DNA of 64,000 nt, taken from positions 1 to 64,000 of the forward strand of contig PNMH01000009.1 of the NCBI GenBank assembly GCA_013823505.1, given 5' to 3'. The DNA is from Polaromonas sp. (lineage in GTDB: Bacteria; Pseudomonadota; Gammaproteobacteria; Burkholderiales; Burkholderiaceae). The translations under genes and the position numbers were made by a program. Of this stretch, positions 1-8,664 are shown in pieces (positions within the stretch are counted from its first letter, which is position 1; each line of letters opens with the position of its first letter). The notes under the pieces are model-generated. The model was not told where the DNA came from, did no database searches, and saw nothing but the letters and a program-made list of their open reading frames with translations.

Positions 1-758
1 TGATGCGGAAAGCCGTCTTCGTTGGCCAGGCCCATGCGCACGGCGGGCGCTTTTTCGTTGGCCGCGCGGATGCGCAGAAAGGTCTGTTCGCTGCCGTCAA
101 AGTAAGCGTGCACCCGCGAAACACCGGCGATGGATGTGAGAACCACCTGCTCGTTGACGAGGTTGCCAGCCGTGATGTTGGCCCGCGAGGCGCGCCCGGC
201 GATCGGCGCGCGCACGGTGGTGTAAGAGAGGTTGAGCTGCGCCACGCGCACGGCGGCTTGCGCGGCCTTGATGTCGGCGTCGGTGGTGCGCGAGCTCGAC
301 GAGAGCTGGTCGAACTCCTGCCGCGAGACGGCTTTGGCATCGAGCAGCTTTTGCGCGCGGGTGACCTCCGTGGTGGCGAGCTCAGCGCGCGAGCGGGCTG
401 CGGCCAGCTGCGATTCAGCGCGGGCCACCTCGGCCTCAAAAGGGCGCGGATCGATGGTGAAGAGCAGCTGGCCTTTGGTCACCAGCGCGCCGTCGGTGAA
501 ATGGACCTTGTCCACCACACCGCCCACGCGGGGACGCAGTTCCACGTATTCGGCGGCTTCGAGCCGGCCGCTGAAGGTTTCGCTGTCGGAGACGGTGCGG
601 GCCACCGCGGGCGCCACGCTCACGGGCGGAGCCTGGGGCGGGCCGCCCTGCGCGTCGGCCGGGCCGCCGCAAGCACTGAGCCACGACGTGGCCACCAGAA
701 GAAGAGACCACAACGCCAGAGGGCTGCCCCGGCGCGGCGCGCGCGACGAATTGTTCAT
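1..758 (-). CDS. RND efflux periplasmic adaptor (HlyD/AcrA family), partial
   Basis: Periplasmic adaptor of a tripartite RND multidrug or metal efflux pump, linking the inner-membrane pump to the outer-membrane channel. The gene starts at ATG 758 and runs off the left edge, so about 252 N-terminal residues are visible. Residues 14-30 form a lipoprotein signal ending in the lipobox LSAC (Cys30). Then come the first half of the barrel-sandwich/lipoyl domain (VELRPRVGGVVDKVHF, GALVTKGQLLFTIDPRPF), an alpha-hairpin rich in Ala/Glu/Arg (about residues 105-165) and the return lipoyl half (APIAGRASRANITAGNLV). These are family hallmarks. The pump gene should lie beyond the window. Substrate cannot be told. 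Confidence 0.88.
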   Translation of the reverse strand, partial: MNNSSRAPRRGSPLALWSLLLVATSWLSACGGPADAQGGPPQAPPVSVAPAVARTVSDSETFSGRLEAAEYVELRPRVGGVVDKVHFTDGALVTKGQLLFTIDPRPFEAEVARAESQLAAARSRAELATTEVTRAQKLLDAKAVSRQEFDQLSSSSRTTDADIKAAQAAVRVAQLNLSYTTVRAPIAGRASRANITAGNLVNEQVVLTSIAGVSRVHAYFDGSEQTFLRIRAANEKAPAVRMGLANEDGFPH

Positions 759-969
759 GTTCAAAACCTGCAAAAGGGTTCATGACCGATCCCGGCACAG
801 GAAGACACACTGGTGAAAGTGCGCCGTCAAATTCCCTGTAGCGCGTTGACGCATAAGGAACTTTCCGCCCGGGGTTTTATCAACGGCGCGAGCATACGGT
901 CACTCGGCCTTCTTGGTCGACCCCATTTGTGAGAGGCCATTCTGCTGCGCAAGGTCTTTCGACCAGCGG

Positions 970-997
970 TCACGTGATCACACGATTTGTGTACACA
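970..997. promoter_or_regulatory. Cluster of short palindromes upstream of the efflux adaptor gene
   Basis: Two perfect short palindromes lie close together: TCACGTGA (970-977) and TGTGTACACA (988-997). They sit in the 257-bp gap between the 3' end of the 119-aa gene and the start of the efflux adaptor. Such clusters can be regulator operators, but at about 210 bp from the adaptor start they are far for a simple repressor site. No regulator gene is visible next to them. The rest of the gap (759-969) shows nothing I can name. Confidence 0.2.
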
Positions 998-1015
998 CGA
1001 GCGACGCGCGGACCC

Positions 1016-1375
1016 TCAACCCCCGGGCAGGTCTTCGCGGGCTTCCACCACCAGCTGGCGCACCACCGAACCCGAAGCCGACGCCACCGCGCGGATGCGC
1101 AACGCCCGCCCGGTGGGCAGCTCAATGCGGCAGTGGTAGTCCAGCCCATCGGTCTGGCCGGGGCTGTTGCTGGCGATGCGGCGGGTCCACTTCTGCTTGC
1201 CGTCGAGCTCCACCGTCAACGAATGCCAGGCACCGCCCAGCGGCTGCGGTACCCGCACCAACAGCGTCGCATCCACGTCGAACGTGCGATGGCGTTCCAG
1301 CGACCCAGGAATGTTGAGCACCGCCACCGAAGCGCTGCCCGCATCAAGGCGCCAGACTTCAGCCTGCGGCTTCAT
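1016..1375 (-). CDS. Hypothetical protein, 119 aa
   Basis: I do not recognise this family. The protein is short, without signal peptide or membrane segment, and its sequence alternates polar and beta-branched residues in a way that suggests an all-beta fold (for example TFDVDATLLVRVPQPLGG and LRIRAVASASGSVVRQLVV). Its ATG overlaps the TGA of the glutaredoxin-like gene (ATGA, 1372-1375), so the two are surely translated as a pair. A role linked to that protein is inference from coupling only. Confidence 0.6.
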   Translation of the reverse strand: MKPQAEVWRLDAGSASVAVLNIPGSLERHRTFDVDATLLVRVPQPLGGAWHSLTVELDGKQKWTRRIASNSPGQTDGLDYHCRIELPTGRALRIRAVASASGSVVRQLVVEAREDLPGG

Positions 1376-1740
1376 GCGGTCAGCAGCCGTTTCAGTTCGC
1401 CCGTTTCAATGAGCCGGGCCACGTCGTCGGCACCACCCACGAGCACACCGCGCACGAACACCATGGGGAAGGTGGGCCAGCCGGTCCACATCTTGAGCGC
1501 ATTGCGCCGCCGCCACTGCGAAAAGTAGCTGCCCACTTCGAGGTAGCCGTGGGCCACACCGGCGGCGTCCAGCGCCTTGCGGGCCTTGCCCACAAAGGGA
1601 TTGCCCGACATGCCGAACACCATCACGGCGTTGCTGGCCACCTCGGCCTGGGCCTGGCGCAGCAGGTCGGCGTGGAGGTCGGTCACCTTCTGCCGGATGG
1701 CGGGGTGGATGGCGGCTTCGTCGAGCAGGGGGCGGGGCAT
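1372..1740 (-). CDS. Glutaredoxin-fold protein lacking the active-site cysteines
   Basis: A 122-aa protein with the C-terminal layout of monothiol glutaredoxins: an N-terminal helix, a strand (NAVMVFGMSG), then the helix where CGFS or CPYC normally starts, the cis-proline segment WPTFPMVFV, and the GG-DD turn (GGADDVARL) that binds glutathione. At the active site it reads NPFVGKARKAL, so both cysteines are absent, and the protein has no Cys at all. Thiol-disulfide chemistry is therefore unlikely; a glutathione-binding or structural role is possible. ATG 1740 is chosen because AAGGAAC precedes it and the fold begins there; an upstream in-frame ATG at 1806 is less likely. Confidence 0.75.
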   Translation of the reverse strand: MPRPLLDEAAIHPAIRQKVTDLHADLLRQAQAEVASNAVMVFGMSGNPFVGKARKALDAAGVAHGYLEVGSYFSQWRRRNALKMWTGWPTFPMVFVRGVLVGGADDVARLIETGELKRLLTA

Positions 1741-1842
1741 GGGCGTTCCTTGAGTGGGGACTGAACTGTAGTGGGTGTTGATGTCCAACACGGCCAGCAG
1801 GTTCAATCGGCCAATGGGCGCCCGGTTGCCCGGCGCGGATGG

Positions 1843-3387
1843 TCAGGCGTGCGAGAGCTTGAACACCGCCACGGCCTGCACCATCTGGGCGGCTTGCGTC
1901 TTGAGGCTGGAAGCGGCGGCAGCACTCTCTTCGACCAGCGCGGCGTTCTGCTGCGTTGCCTGGTCCATCTGGGTCACGGCTTCGCCCACCTGCGCCACAC
2001 CCGAGCTTTGCTCGGCGCTGGCCGAGCTGATCTCGCCCATGATGTCGGTCACTCGCTGGATGGAGCTGACGACTTCGGCCATGGTCACGCCGGCGCGGTC
2101 GACCAGGGCGGTGCCTTGCGCCACGCGATCCACGCTGGCGTTGATCAGGCCCTTGATTTCCTTGGCCGCTTCGGCGCTGCGCTGCGCGAGGTTGCGCACC
2201 TCGCCAGCCACCACCGCAAAGCCGCGGCCCTGCTCGCCAGCCCGCGCGGCTTCCACGGCGGCGTTCAGCGCCAGGATGTTGGTCTGGAAGGCAATGCCGT
2301 CGATCACGCTGATGATGTCGGCGATCTTCTTGCTGCTGTCGTTGATGCCCTTCATGGTGTCGACCACCTGAGCCACCACGTTGCCACCCTGGGTGGCCAC
2401 GGTGGACGCGCTTTGCGCCAGCTGGTTGGCCTGCTGGGCGTTGTCGGCGTTCTGGCGCACGGTGGAGCTCAGTTGCTCCATGGAAGCGGCGGTTTCTTCC
2501 AGCGCACTGGCCTGCTGCTCGGTGCGGGCCGACAGGTCGTTGTTGCCCTGCGAGATCTCGGCGCTGGCGGTGGCCACGCCTTCGGCGTTGCCGCGCACGT
2601 TGGAGACCACGCGGGACAGGCTGTCCTGCATGCCCTTGAGGGCCTGCAGCAACTGGGCGGCTTCGTCGCGACCTGATGTGTCGATGGGTTGCGTGAGGTC
2701 ACCAGCGGCGATCTGGCGCGCGCTCTCTGCGGCCTGGCGCAGGGGCACGGTGATGGAGCGGCTCAGCACGAAGGCCGCGCCCGCACCAAGCAGCAGGGCC
2801 AGCACGCCGCCCGCGATCAGGATGCTGCGGCCATTGGCGGCCTTCTCTTCAGCGTCCTTGAGCGTGGCGTCATAGATGGCCTGCTGGCGCTCTTCCAGCT
2901 TGGAAATCGAATTCAGATAGGCGTCGGCCAGGGGCTTGAGGTCGCGTTCCAGGGCCGCGCTCACATCCTCGCCGGCCATGCGGGCTTTCATAAGGGCGCC
3001 TCGGGGTGTGCGGTAGGCCTCTCGCGCGGCGTCAATACCGGCGAGCAGCTGCTTGCCTTCTTCAGATTGCACCAGTTCAATCATCCGCTTGCGCGCGGCC
3101 ATCGTCACCTGGGAGGTCTTGTCCATGTCGGCCTGCCAGGCCGCGATGCGGCTGGTGTCCGAATCCAGGATGGCAGCGCGCGTGCGCACCCAGTTCACGT
3201 CGATCGTCTGGCGCCATTGAACCGCCAGTTGCAGTTTTTCGTTGTCTTCGGTGGCCAGCTGGTGCGTGGTGTTGGAGAGTTCCTGCAAGCGCCAGACGCC
3301 GATGCCGGCCATGAGCGCGGTGATGAGCAAAACCAGCCCGAAGGAGAGGGCCAGGCGGCTGCCGACCTTGATGTCGTTGAGTTTCAT
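1843..3387 (-). CDS. Methyl-accepting chemotaxis protein
   Basis: Transmembrane chemoreceptor (514 aa) that signals through CheW/CheA. In order: cytoplasmic N-tip and TM1 (about residues 10-33), a periplasmic four-helix-bundle sensor of about 155 residues (Tar/4HB_MCP type), TM2 (about 191-212), HAMP (about 212-265) and the long cytoplasmic coiled coil. The highly conserved hairpin tip is present ([20 protein letters not shown] followed by [17 protein letters not shown]), so coupling to CheA/CheW is expected. The C-terminus (FKLSHA) has no NWETF-type CheR tether. No che genes lie nearby, so it is an orphan receptor; ligand unknown. Confidence 0.93.
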   Translation of the reverse strand: MKLNDIKVGSRLALSFGLVLLITALMAGIGVWRLQELSNTTHQLATEDNEKLQLAVQWRQTIDVNWVRTRAAILDSDTSRIAAWQADMDKTSQVTMAARKRMIELVQSEEGKQLLAGIDAAREAYRTPRGALMKARMAGEDVSAALERDLKPLADAYLNSISKLEERQQAIYDATLKDAEEKAANGRSILIAGGVLALLLGAGAAFVLSRSITVPLRQAAESARQIAAGDLTQPIDTSGRDEAAQLLQALKGMQDSLSRVVSNVRGNAEGVATASAEISQGNNDLSARTEQQASALEETAASMEQLSSTVRQNADNAQQANQLAQSASTVATQGGNVVAQVVDTMKGINDSSKKIADIISVIDGIAFQTNILALNAAVEAARAGEQGRGFAVVAGEVRNLAQRSAEAAKEIKGLINASVDRVAQGTALVDRAGVTMAEVVSSIQRVTDIMGEISSASAEQSSGVAQVGEAVTQMDQATQQNAALVEESAAAASSLKTQAAQMVQAVAVFKLSHA

Positions 3388-3492
3388 GGAGGTTACGGGT
3401 TTGAACAGGGGGTGGTGGGTGCGAGCCCGTCATGCCACTGCATCGTCTGTTCGACCGATATCTTGAATGGCCAAGGGCATGGAACTTCGCCC

Positions 3493-3519
3493 TTAGCACT
3501 CGCTCATAGAGAGTGCTAA
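3493..3519. promoter_or_regulatory. CIRCE operator (HrcA site) in the rpoH promoter
   Basis: A perfect 9-bp inverted repeat with 9-bp spacer, TTAGCACTC-N9-GAGTGCTAA, identical to the CIRCE consensus recognised by the repressor HrcA. It ends 31 bp before the rpoH ATG (3551). TTAGCA (3493-3498) and TAATAT (3516-3521) inside and beside the repeat are 17 bp apart and could serve as -35 and -10 boxes, so HrcA binding would block RNA polymerase directly (inference). The site is strand-symmetric and also lies 105 bp upstream of the divergent chemoreceptor gene. Confidence 0.93.
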
Positions 3520-3550
3520 TATGATTGGTACTTACCCGAGGAGGTTCTCC

Positions 3551-4498
3551 ATGTCCCACTCACTTGCCCCCATTTCCGCCGCTGCCGGTGGCCAGGTCGC
3601 TGTTGCGAACCCTTGGGCACTGGTGCCGCCGCTGGGCAACCTCGACGCCTACATTTCTGCAGTCAACCGCCTGCCGCTGCTCACGCTGGACGAAGAGCAG
3701 AAGGCTGCACGCCGCCTGCGCGACGACAACGACCTGGAGGCCGCAGGCCAGTTGGTCATGTCGCACTTGCGCCTGGTGGTGTCCATTGCCCGTCAATACC
3801 TGGGCTACGGACTGCCTCACGGCGACCTGATCCAGGAAGGCAACGTCGGTCTGATGAAGGCTGTGAAACGTTTTGACCCCGATCAGGGCGTGCGCCTGGT
3901 GAGCTACGCCATGCACTGGATCAAAGCCGAGATCCACGAATACGTGTTGAAGAACTGCCGCATGGTCAAGTTGGCCACGACCAAGGCGCAACGCAAGCTG
4001 TTCTTCAATTTGCGCTCACGCAAGCAAGGCTTTCGTTCCGACGCGCTGGACGGCGACACCCACCGCGAGGTGCTGAGCGACGTCGAGGTCGGCATCATGG
4101 CCAAAGAGCTCAACGTGAAGCCGGAAGAAGTGCGCGAGATGGAAACGCGTCTCTCCGGCGGCGACGTGGTGCTGGATCCGGGCCCGGGCGACGACGGCGA
4201 AGACGCCTTCGGTCCGATTGCCTACCTGGCCGACGCCACCCACGAACCCACCGCCGTGCTGGAATCGGCCGAGCGCGACGCGTTGGCTACCGAAGGCGTG
4301 GCCTTGGCCATGAACGAACTGGACGAGCGCTCGCGCCGCATCGTGAGCGAGCGCTGGCTCAAGGTGAACGATGACGGTTCGGGCGGCATGACGCTGCACG
4401 AGTTGGCCGCCGAATACGGCGTGAGCGCCGAGCGCGTGCGCCAGATAGAAGTGGCGGCCATGAAAAAGATGCGCAAGGCGCTGGCCGCCTACGCTTGA
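3551..4498 (+). CDS. rpoH: RNA polymerase heat-shock sigma factor RpoH (sigma-32)
   Basis: Alternative sigma factor (315 aa) that directs RNA polymerase to heat-shock promoters. Region 2 is evident (LVMSHLRLVVSIARQYLGYG, DLIQEGNVGLMKAVKRFDP, VSYAMHWIKAEIHEYVLKN). It is followed by the RpoH box QRKLFFNLR, which marks sigma-32 against other sigma-70 members. Region 4 ends in the helix-turn-helix LHELAAEYGVSAERVRQIE. The ATG at 3551 follows GAGGAGG; the frame also opens upstream, but that would place the start inside the CIRCE repeat. It is monocistronic, with a terminator directly behind. The CIRCE site adds HrcA control to the heat-shock sigma factor itself. Confidence 0.97.
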   Translation: MSHSLAPISAAAGGQVAVANPWALVPPLGNLDAYISAVNRLPLLTLDEEQKAARRLRDDNDLEAAGQLVMSHLRLVVSIARQYLGYGLPHGDLIQEGNVGLMKAVKRFDPDQGVRLVSYAMHWIKAEIHEYVLKNCRMVKLATTKAQRKLFFNLRSRKQGFRSDALDGDTHREVLSDVEVGIMAKELNVKPEEVREMETRLSGGDVVLDPGPGDDGEDAFGPIAYLADATHEPTAVLESAERDALATEGVALAMNELDERSRRIVSERWLKVNDDGSGGMTLHELAAEYGVSAERVRQIEVAAMKKMRKALAAYA

Positions 4499-4521
4499 GC
4501 GCGGACGCCACCGTCTGCGCC

Positions 4522-4556
4522 AACCCCGGCTGCCCCTGGCATCCGGGGTTTTTTTC
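4522..4556 (+). terminator. Rho-independent terminator of rpoH
   Basis: Stem AACCCCGG (4522-4529) pairs with CCGGGGTT (4543-4550) around a 13-nt loop and runs into a T tract. It lies 24 bp after the rpoH stop codon. Confidence 0.88.
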
Positions 4557-4661
4557 TGCCCGCCAGGCACTGACTTGGTGCCACGGCAGGCCCGAACCGT
4601 CAGCTCAACCAGACACAATGCAGGCTCCCGGCGTTTGTACGCTACCGAACCTGACCCTTCC

Positions 4662-6392
4662 GTGATCTTCCTGCTCCGCCTCGGCGCGTTTTTCGCCCTG
4701 CTGTTGTCGTTCCACACGGCGCAGGCCCAGTCTCTGCCACCGCCCTTGTTGCTCGATGGGCGCGACAACACCATCGCCCTGGCCGGGCGCAGCAGCTACT
4801 GGGTTGATGTCCGTGGGGAGCTGACGGTGGATGAGGTGGAGCGGCAACAGACCGCGCTGCCGTTCAACCTGCGCGACCGTGGCAACCGTCTGCAGATGGA
4901 ACCCGGTGCGGTGTTGTGGGTACGCTTTGAAGCCCTGGTCAAGGACGCTGGCGCCCACTGGGAACTGGAACTCACCCATTCGGGCACAGACCGGGTGAGC
5001 CTGTTCCACCGCCAGGGCGACGGCAACTGGCGTGCGCAGCATGCGGGCGACCGCATCGCCGTGCGCGACTGGGCCTACCCCGACCGCTACCCGGTGTTCG
5101 CCCTCGATCCGCGGGTCGACGAGACCGTGACCTACTGGGTCCGCATCGAACACGCGCGGGTGCCGTTTTCGGGCGAGCTGCTGGTGCACAACCACAACGC
5201 CTTGCGCGAGCTGCGCATTCAGCAGCAGTTCCTGCTGGGAGCGTACTTCGGCATGGCCTTGCTGCTGGTGGCCACGGCGGTGGCCAAAGCTTTCGTGTTC
5301 CGCGACACCAGCTTCGCCGCCTATGCCGTGTACGTCTCGGTGCTGGCATTGGCCCTCGCCGCCTCACTCGGGGTAGGTGGCCAATTCATTTGGCCGACCT
5401 GGCCCCGCTGGAACGGTCTGGCCGAATTCGTGTTGTTGCCCCTGACCGCCGTCACCGGTCTGCTGTTTGTTCGGCACGTGGTGCAACCCAGACGCATCGG
5501 CCGGGGTCTGGACCGGCTGGCGCTGAGCCTGGCCGGCGCGTTCCTCGCGCTGACCGCGTGGGATGTGGTGCGGCCCACCGCCACGAGTCTGCAAGCCGTC
5601 ACACTGGCCGGCGCACTGACCATGTTGCTGGTGTACGCGATGCTGTGGGCCGCCTGGCGCACGGGCGACCGCTGGGTGCGCTGGATCGCGTTGGGCATCT
5701 TGCCGGTGCTGGTGACCGGCACCTTGCCGGTGTTGCGCAATTTCGGCCTGATGTCCTCGGGCTTCCTCTCGCAATACGGCATGGTGATGGCGGCGGCGAT
5801 TGAAGCACCGCTGCTGATTTACGGCTTGCTGCAGCGGTCTTCCATGCAGCACGAAGCGCAGACGCGCGCCCGCGCGCTGGCGCTGACCGAGCCACTCACC
5901 GGCCTGACCAACCGCCACAACTTCATGCTGCGCCTGCACGACAGCCTGGTGCGTGCGCAGCGCTACCAGCACCACAGCGCGCTGCTGCTGATCGATCTGG
6001 ACAACCACGGCTGGTTTGCAGAGACGCACGGACGCGAGGTGGCCGACCGGGCGCTGGTGCTCACGGGCTCGCTGCTGCGTTCGGTGGCGCGTGACGTGGA
6101 CACCGCAGGCAGGGTCAACGACAGCACGCTGGCACTGCTGATGGAAGGACCGGTGCGCGAAGCTCAGGTGGTGGCAGCGGCCACCAGCATCGTGGCCGGC
6201 GGCCTGCGCCCGTCCAATCAGTTGCCGGTGGGCAGCACCCTCAAGTTCAAGGTGGTGCTGGCCCTGCTGCCTGACGCGGCCAGCGGCACCGATCTGGAAA
6301 GCGATGCTCAGGCCCACCTGGACTGGCTGGGCACGGGTCTGGAGGCCCTGCGGCAGGACGGCCGCAGGACCATCCTGAAACTCAACTTCTGA
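4662..6392 (+). CDS. 7TMR-DISM membrane sensor with degenerate GGDEF domain
   Basis: About 576 aa. A signal peptide (FLLRLGAFFALLLSF...AQAQ) leads to a periplasmic 7TMR-DISM extracellular domain (about residues 25-175), seven transmembrane segments (about 185-390), and a C-terminal domain that starts like a diguanylate cyclase (EPLTGLTNRHNFMLRL, LLLIDLD). The catalytic signature is gone: where RxGGDEF should stand the protein has RVNDSTLALL, and the FKxIND and GHxxGD segments are also replaced. It should not make c-di-GMP; a sensor or protein-binding role is inference. The start is uncertain: GTG 4662 gives the neat signal peptide, while an in-frame ATG at 4575 would lie next to the rpoH terminator. 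It abuts lysS tail to tail. Confidence 0.85.
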   Translation: MIFLLRLGAFFALLLSFHTAQAQSLPPPLLLDGRDNTIALAGRSSYWVDVRGELTVDEVERQQTALPFNLRDRGNRLQMEPGAVLWVRFEALVKDAGAHWELELTHSGTDRVSLFHRQGDGNWRAQHAGDRIAVRDWAYPDRYPVFALDPRVDETVTYWVRIEHARVPFSGELLVHNHNALRELRIQQQFLLGAYFGMALLLVATAVAKAFVFRDTSFAAYAVYVSVLALALAASLGVGGQFIWPTWPRWNGLAEFVLLPLTAVTGLLFVRHVVQPRRIGRGLDRLALSLAGAFLALTAWDVVRPTATSLQAVTLAGALTMLLVYAMLWAAWRTGDRWVRWIALGILPVLVTGTLPVLRNFGLMSSGFLSQYGMVMAAAIEAPLLIYGLLQRSSMQHEAQTRARALALTEPLTGLTNRHNFMLRLHDSLVRAQRYQHHSALLLIDLDNHGWFAETHGREVADRALVLTGSLLRSVARDVDTAGRVNDSTLALLMEGPVREAQVVAAATSIVAGGLRPSNQLPVGSTLKFKVVLALLPDAASGTDLESDAQAHLDWLGTGLEALRQDGRRTILKLNF

Positions 6393-7955
6393 TCAGTGCT
6401 CTCTGCGCAACGCAGGGAACAGGATCACGTCGCGGATGCTGGCGCTGTCGGTCAGCAGCATCATCAAACGGTCAATGCCGATGCCACAGCCGCCGGCCGG
6501 CGGCATGCCGTATTCCAGCGCGCGGATGTAGTCGGCGTCGAAGTGCATGGCCTCGTCGTCACCGCTGTCCTTGGCCGACACCTGTGCGTGAAAGCGGGCG
6601 GCCTGGTCTTCGGCGTCGTTGAGCTCCGAGAACGCATTGCCGAATTCGCGGCCGGTGATGTAGAGCTCGAAGCGCTCGGTCACCTCGGGCTTGGCGTCGT
6701 TGGCGCGCGCCAGCGGCGAGATCTCGGTGGGGTGGTCCATGATGAAGGTGGGGTTCCAGAGCTTGTCTTCGACCTTCTCTTCGAAATACATCACCTGCAG
6801 GCTCGCCAGGCTGCGCGTGGACAGCTGGTGTTTGGCTTCGGTCAAGCCCAGCTTCTTCAGCTGGTTCAGCAGCCACTCCATGCTGTCCACGTTGTCGCCA
6901 GCCTCGGTGTGCTTGAGGATGGCTTCGCGGATGGTGAGGCGCTCGAAGGGTGAGGTCACGTCCACCGGCTGGCCCTGGTAGGTCAAGGGCACGTCACCCC
7001 TCACCTCGCGCACCACGTGGCGGATGAGCTCTTCGGTGAAGCTCATCAGGTCCTGGTAGTTCCAGTACGCCGCGTAGAACTCCATCATGGTGAACTCGGG
7101 GTTGTGGCGAACGCTGATGCCTTCGTTGCGGAAGTTGCGGTTGATCTCGAACACACGGTCGAAACCACCCACCAGCAAACGCTTCAGGTACAGCTCGGGC
7201 GCGATGCGCAGGAACATTTCCTGGTCGAGCGCGTTGTGGTGCGTCTTGAACGGCTTGGCGTTGGCACCGCCCGGAATCGGGTGCAGCATCGGCGTCTCGA
7301 CTTCCAGGAACCCATGGCTGACCATGAAACCGCGCAGGCTGGCGATGCCGCGGCTGCGGTTGACGAAACGCTGGCGCGCGCTCTCGTCGGTCATCAGATC
7401 CACATAGCGCTGGCGGTACTTGATCTCCTGATCGGCAATGCCGTGGAACTTGTCGGGCAGCGGACGCAGGCTCTTGGTGATGAGTCGAACGCTGTCGGCG
7501 TGGATGGTCAGCTCACCGGTGCGGGTGCGGAAGAGCACACCCTCGGCCGCCACGATGTCGCCCAGGTCCCAGTGCTTGAACGCGTTGTGCAGTGCTTCGC
7601 CCACGCTGTCGTTGTTCAGGTAGATCTGGATGCGGCCACCGCTGGGGCCGAACGAAGCGTCTTGCAGCGTGGCAAAGCTGGCCTTGCCCATCACGCGCTT
7701 GAGCATCATGCGACCGGCCACGCACGCGCGCACCGGGTTGGCTTCGAGCGCCTCCTTGGTGGTTTCGCTGTGCACGGCGAACAGCTCAGCCGCCTTGTCG
7801 GTGGGTTTGAAGTCGTTCGGAAAGGCCACGCCCTCGCCACGCTGCTGCGCTTCGCGCATCGCCTTGAGCTTCTCGCGGCGCTCCGCGATCAGCTGGTTGT
7901 CGTCGTGCGCGGGCGCGCTGGAGTCGGCGCTGGAGGGGTTTTGGGCTTGGGTCAT
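6393..7955 (-). CDS. lysS: Lysyl-tRNA synthetase (class II)
   Basis: Charges tRNA-Lys with lysine. 520 aa, normal for bacterial LysS. An N-terminal OB-fold anticodon-binding domain (about residues 65-165) is followed by the class II core: motif 1 ([20 protein letters not shown]), motif 2 ([20 protein letters not shown]) and motif 3 near the C-terminus ([14 protein letters not shown]). ATG 7955 is the natural start; the frame stays open to 8156 but the extension is Arg/Thr-rich and unlike LysS. No Shine-Dalgarno sequence precedes the ATG; a strong hairpin ends 9 nt before it (see leader entry). Its stop codon abuts that of the convergent sensor gene (TGA|TCA). Confidence 0.97.
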   Translation of the reverse strand: MTQAQNPSSADSSAPAHDDNQLIAERREKLKAMREAQQRGEGVAFPNDFKPTDKAAELFAVHSETTKEALEANPVRACVAGRMMLKRVMGKASFATLQDASFGPSGGRIQIYLNNDSVGEALHNAFKHWDLGDIVAAEGVLFRTRTGELTIHADSVRLITKSLRPLPDKFHGIADQEIKYRQRYVDLMTDESARQRFVNRSRGIASLRGFMVSHGFLEVETPMLHPIPGGANAKPFKTHHNALDQEMFLRIAPELYLKRLLVGGFDRVFEINRNFRNEGISVRHNPEFTMMEFYAAYWNYQDLMSFTEELIRHVVREVRGDVPLTYQGQPVDVTSPFERLTIREAILKHTEAGDNVDSMEWLLNQLKKLGLTEAKHQLSTRSLASLQVMYFEEKVEDKLWNPTFIMDHPTEISPLARANDAKPEVTERFELYITGREFGNAFSELNDAEDQAARFHAQVSAKDSGDDEAMHFDADYIRALEYGMPPAGGCGIGIDRLMMLLTDSASIRDVILFPALRREH

Positions 7956-7960
7956 GAGTG

Positions 7961-8001
7961 AAAAGAGGGTTGGGCACCGGTGTGCGCAACCCTCGATTGT
8001 A
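7961..8001 (-). promoter_or_regulatory. lysS promoter -10 and hairpin leader / terminator-like element
   Basis: Read on the minus strand: TACAAT (8001-7996, a good -10 box), then directly an 8-bp perfect stem GAGGGTTG (7994-7987) / CAACCCTC (7972-7965). The 14-nt loop folds again as GCAC/GTGC. A TTTT run (7964-7961) and CACTC lead to the lysS ATG at 7955. If the -10 is used, the mRNA would begin at or within the stem. The hairpin plus short T run could also terminate or attenuate transcription arriving from proS and the transglycosylase gene. Which reading is right cannot be decided from sequence. Confidence 0.5.
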
Positions 8002-8034
8002 GTTTTCGGCCGAAACCGCCTCAGGGCATCGACT

Positions 8035-8664
8035 TCAGGCGTCCGGGTGCGTCCAGTTCTTCGCGGCTGCGTACACCGCGTTCGGGTACTCGGCCCGGCC
8101 GCGACTGCCGTTGTAACGGCCCAGCGCCATGAAGGTATCGCCGCGTTCGCGGTCAAGGTAGTGGCGAAGGATCACGCAGCCAAAGCGCAGGTTGGTCTGC
8201 ATGTTGAAGAGCCGGCTGGGGTCGCCGTCGCCAATGAGTCGCGACCAGAACGGCATGATCTGCATGTAGCCGCGCGCACCCACGCGCGAAATGGCGAATT
8301 TGCGGAACGCGCTTTCCACCTGGATCAAACCGAGCACCATGGTGGTGTCCAGCCCCGCGCGGCGCGTCTCGTACCAGACGGTCTGCAGGAATTCGATGCG
8401 GGTCTGGAGATCGGTCTTGCGCCGCTGCAGTCGATCGCTGCTCGCGCCGAGCCAGCGCAGGTAAGCCAGGCGCTTTTCCATGTCAGAAAATTCGGGCACC
8501 GGCGGCGCGCTGTTGGCAATGGCGGCGCTCAAGGCACCGCGTACCGAATCGGCCAACGGTTCTTCGAGCTGACCGCCTGCGTGCACCCAGGTGGGCCAAG
8601 TGCCCAGACCCAGCGCTGCGGCCCCCAGCAGGCAGTCCCGGCGCGACCAGGCCAAAGGCTTCAT
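8035..8664 (-). CDS. Lytic transglycosylase, SLT domain
   Basis: A 209-aa secreted lysozyme-like enzyme that cleaves peptidoglycan. The N-terminus ([16 protein letters not shown]) is a twin-arginine-type signal ending near VHAGG. The SLT domain occupies about residues 90-205: catalytic Glu in [16 protein letters not shown], the conserved [12 protein letters not shown], and the downstream ALGRYNGS. It overlaps the end of proS by 4 bp (ATGA, 8661-8664) and so is co-translated with it; the pairing has no obvious functional meaning. If the Tat signal is real, it would use the TatABC encoded further along this window. Confidence 0.9.
   Translation of the reverse strand: MKPLAWSRRDCLLGAAALGLGTWPTWVHAGGQLEEPLADSVRGALSAAIANSAPPVPEFSDMEKRLAYLRWLGASSDRLQRRKTDLQTRIEFLQTVWYETRRAGLDTTMVLGLIQVESAFRKFAISRVGARGYMQIMPFWSRLIGDGDPSRLFNMQTNLRFGCVILRHYLDRERGDTFMALGRYNGSRGRAEYPNAVYAAAKNWTHPDA

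Noticed and set aside
4575..4661. N-terminal extension of the 7TMR-DISM protein from ATG 4575
   Set aside because: It would push the signal peptide about 30 residues inward; GTG 4662 gives a standard signal. Kept as an alternative only.
7956..8156. N-terminal extension of LysS
   Set aside because: The added Arg/Thr-rich text is unlike LysS and would cover the promoter and hairpin region.
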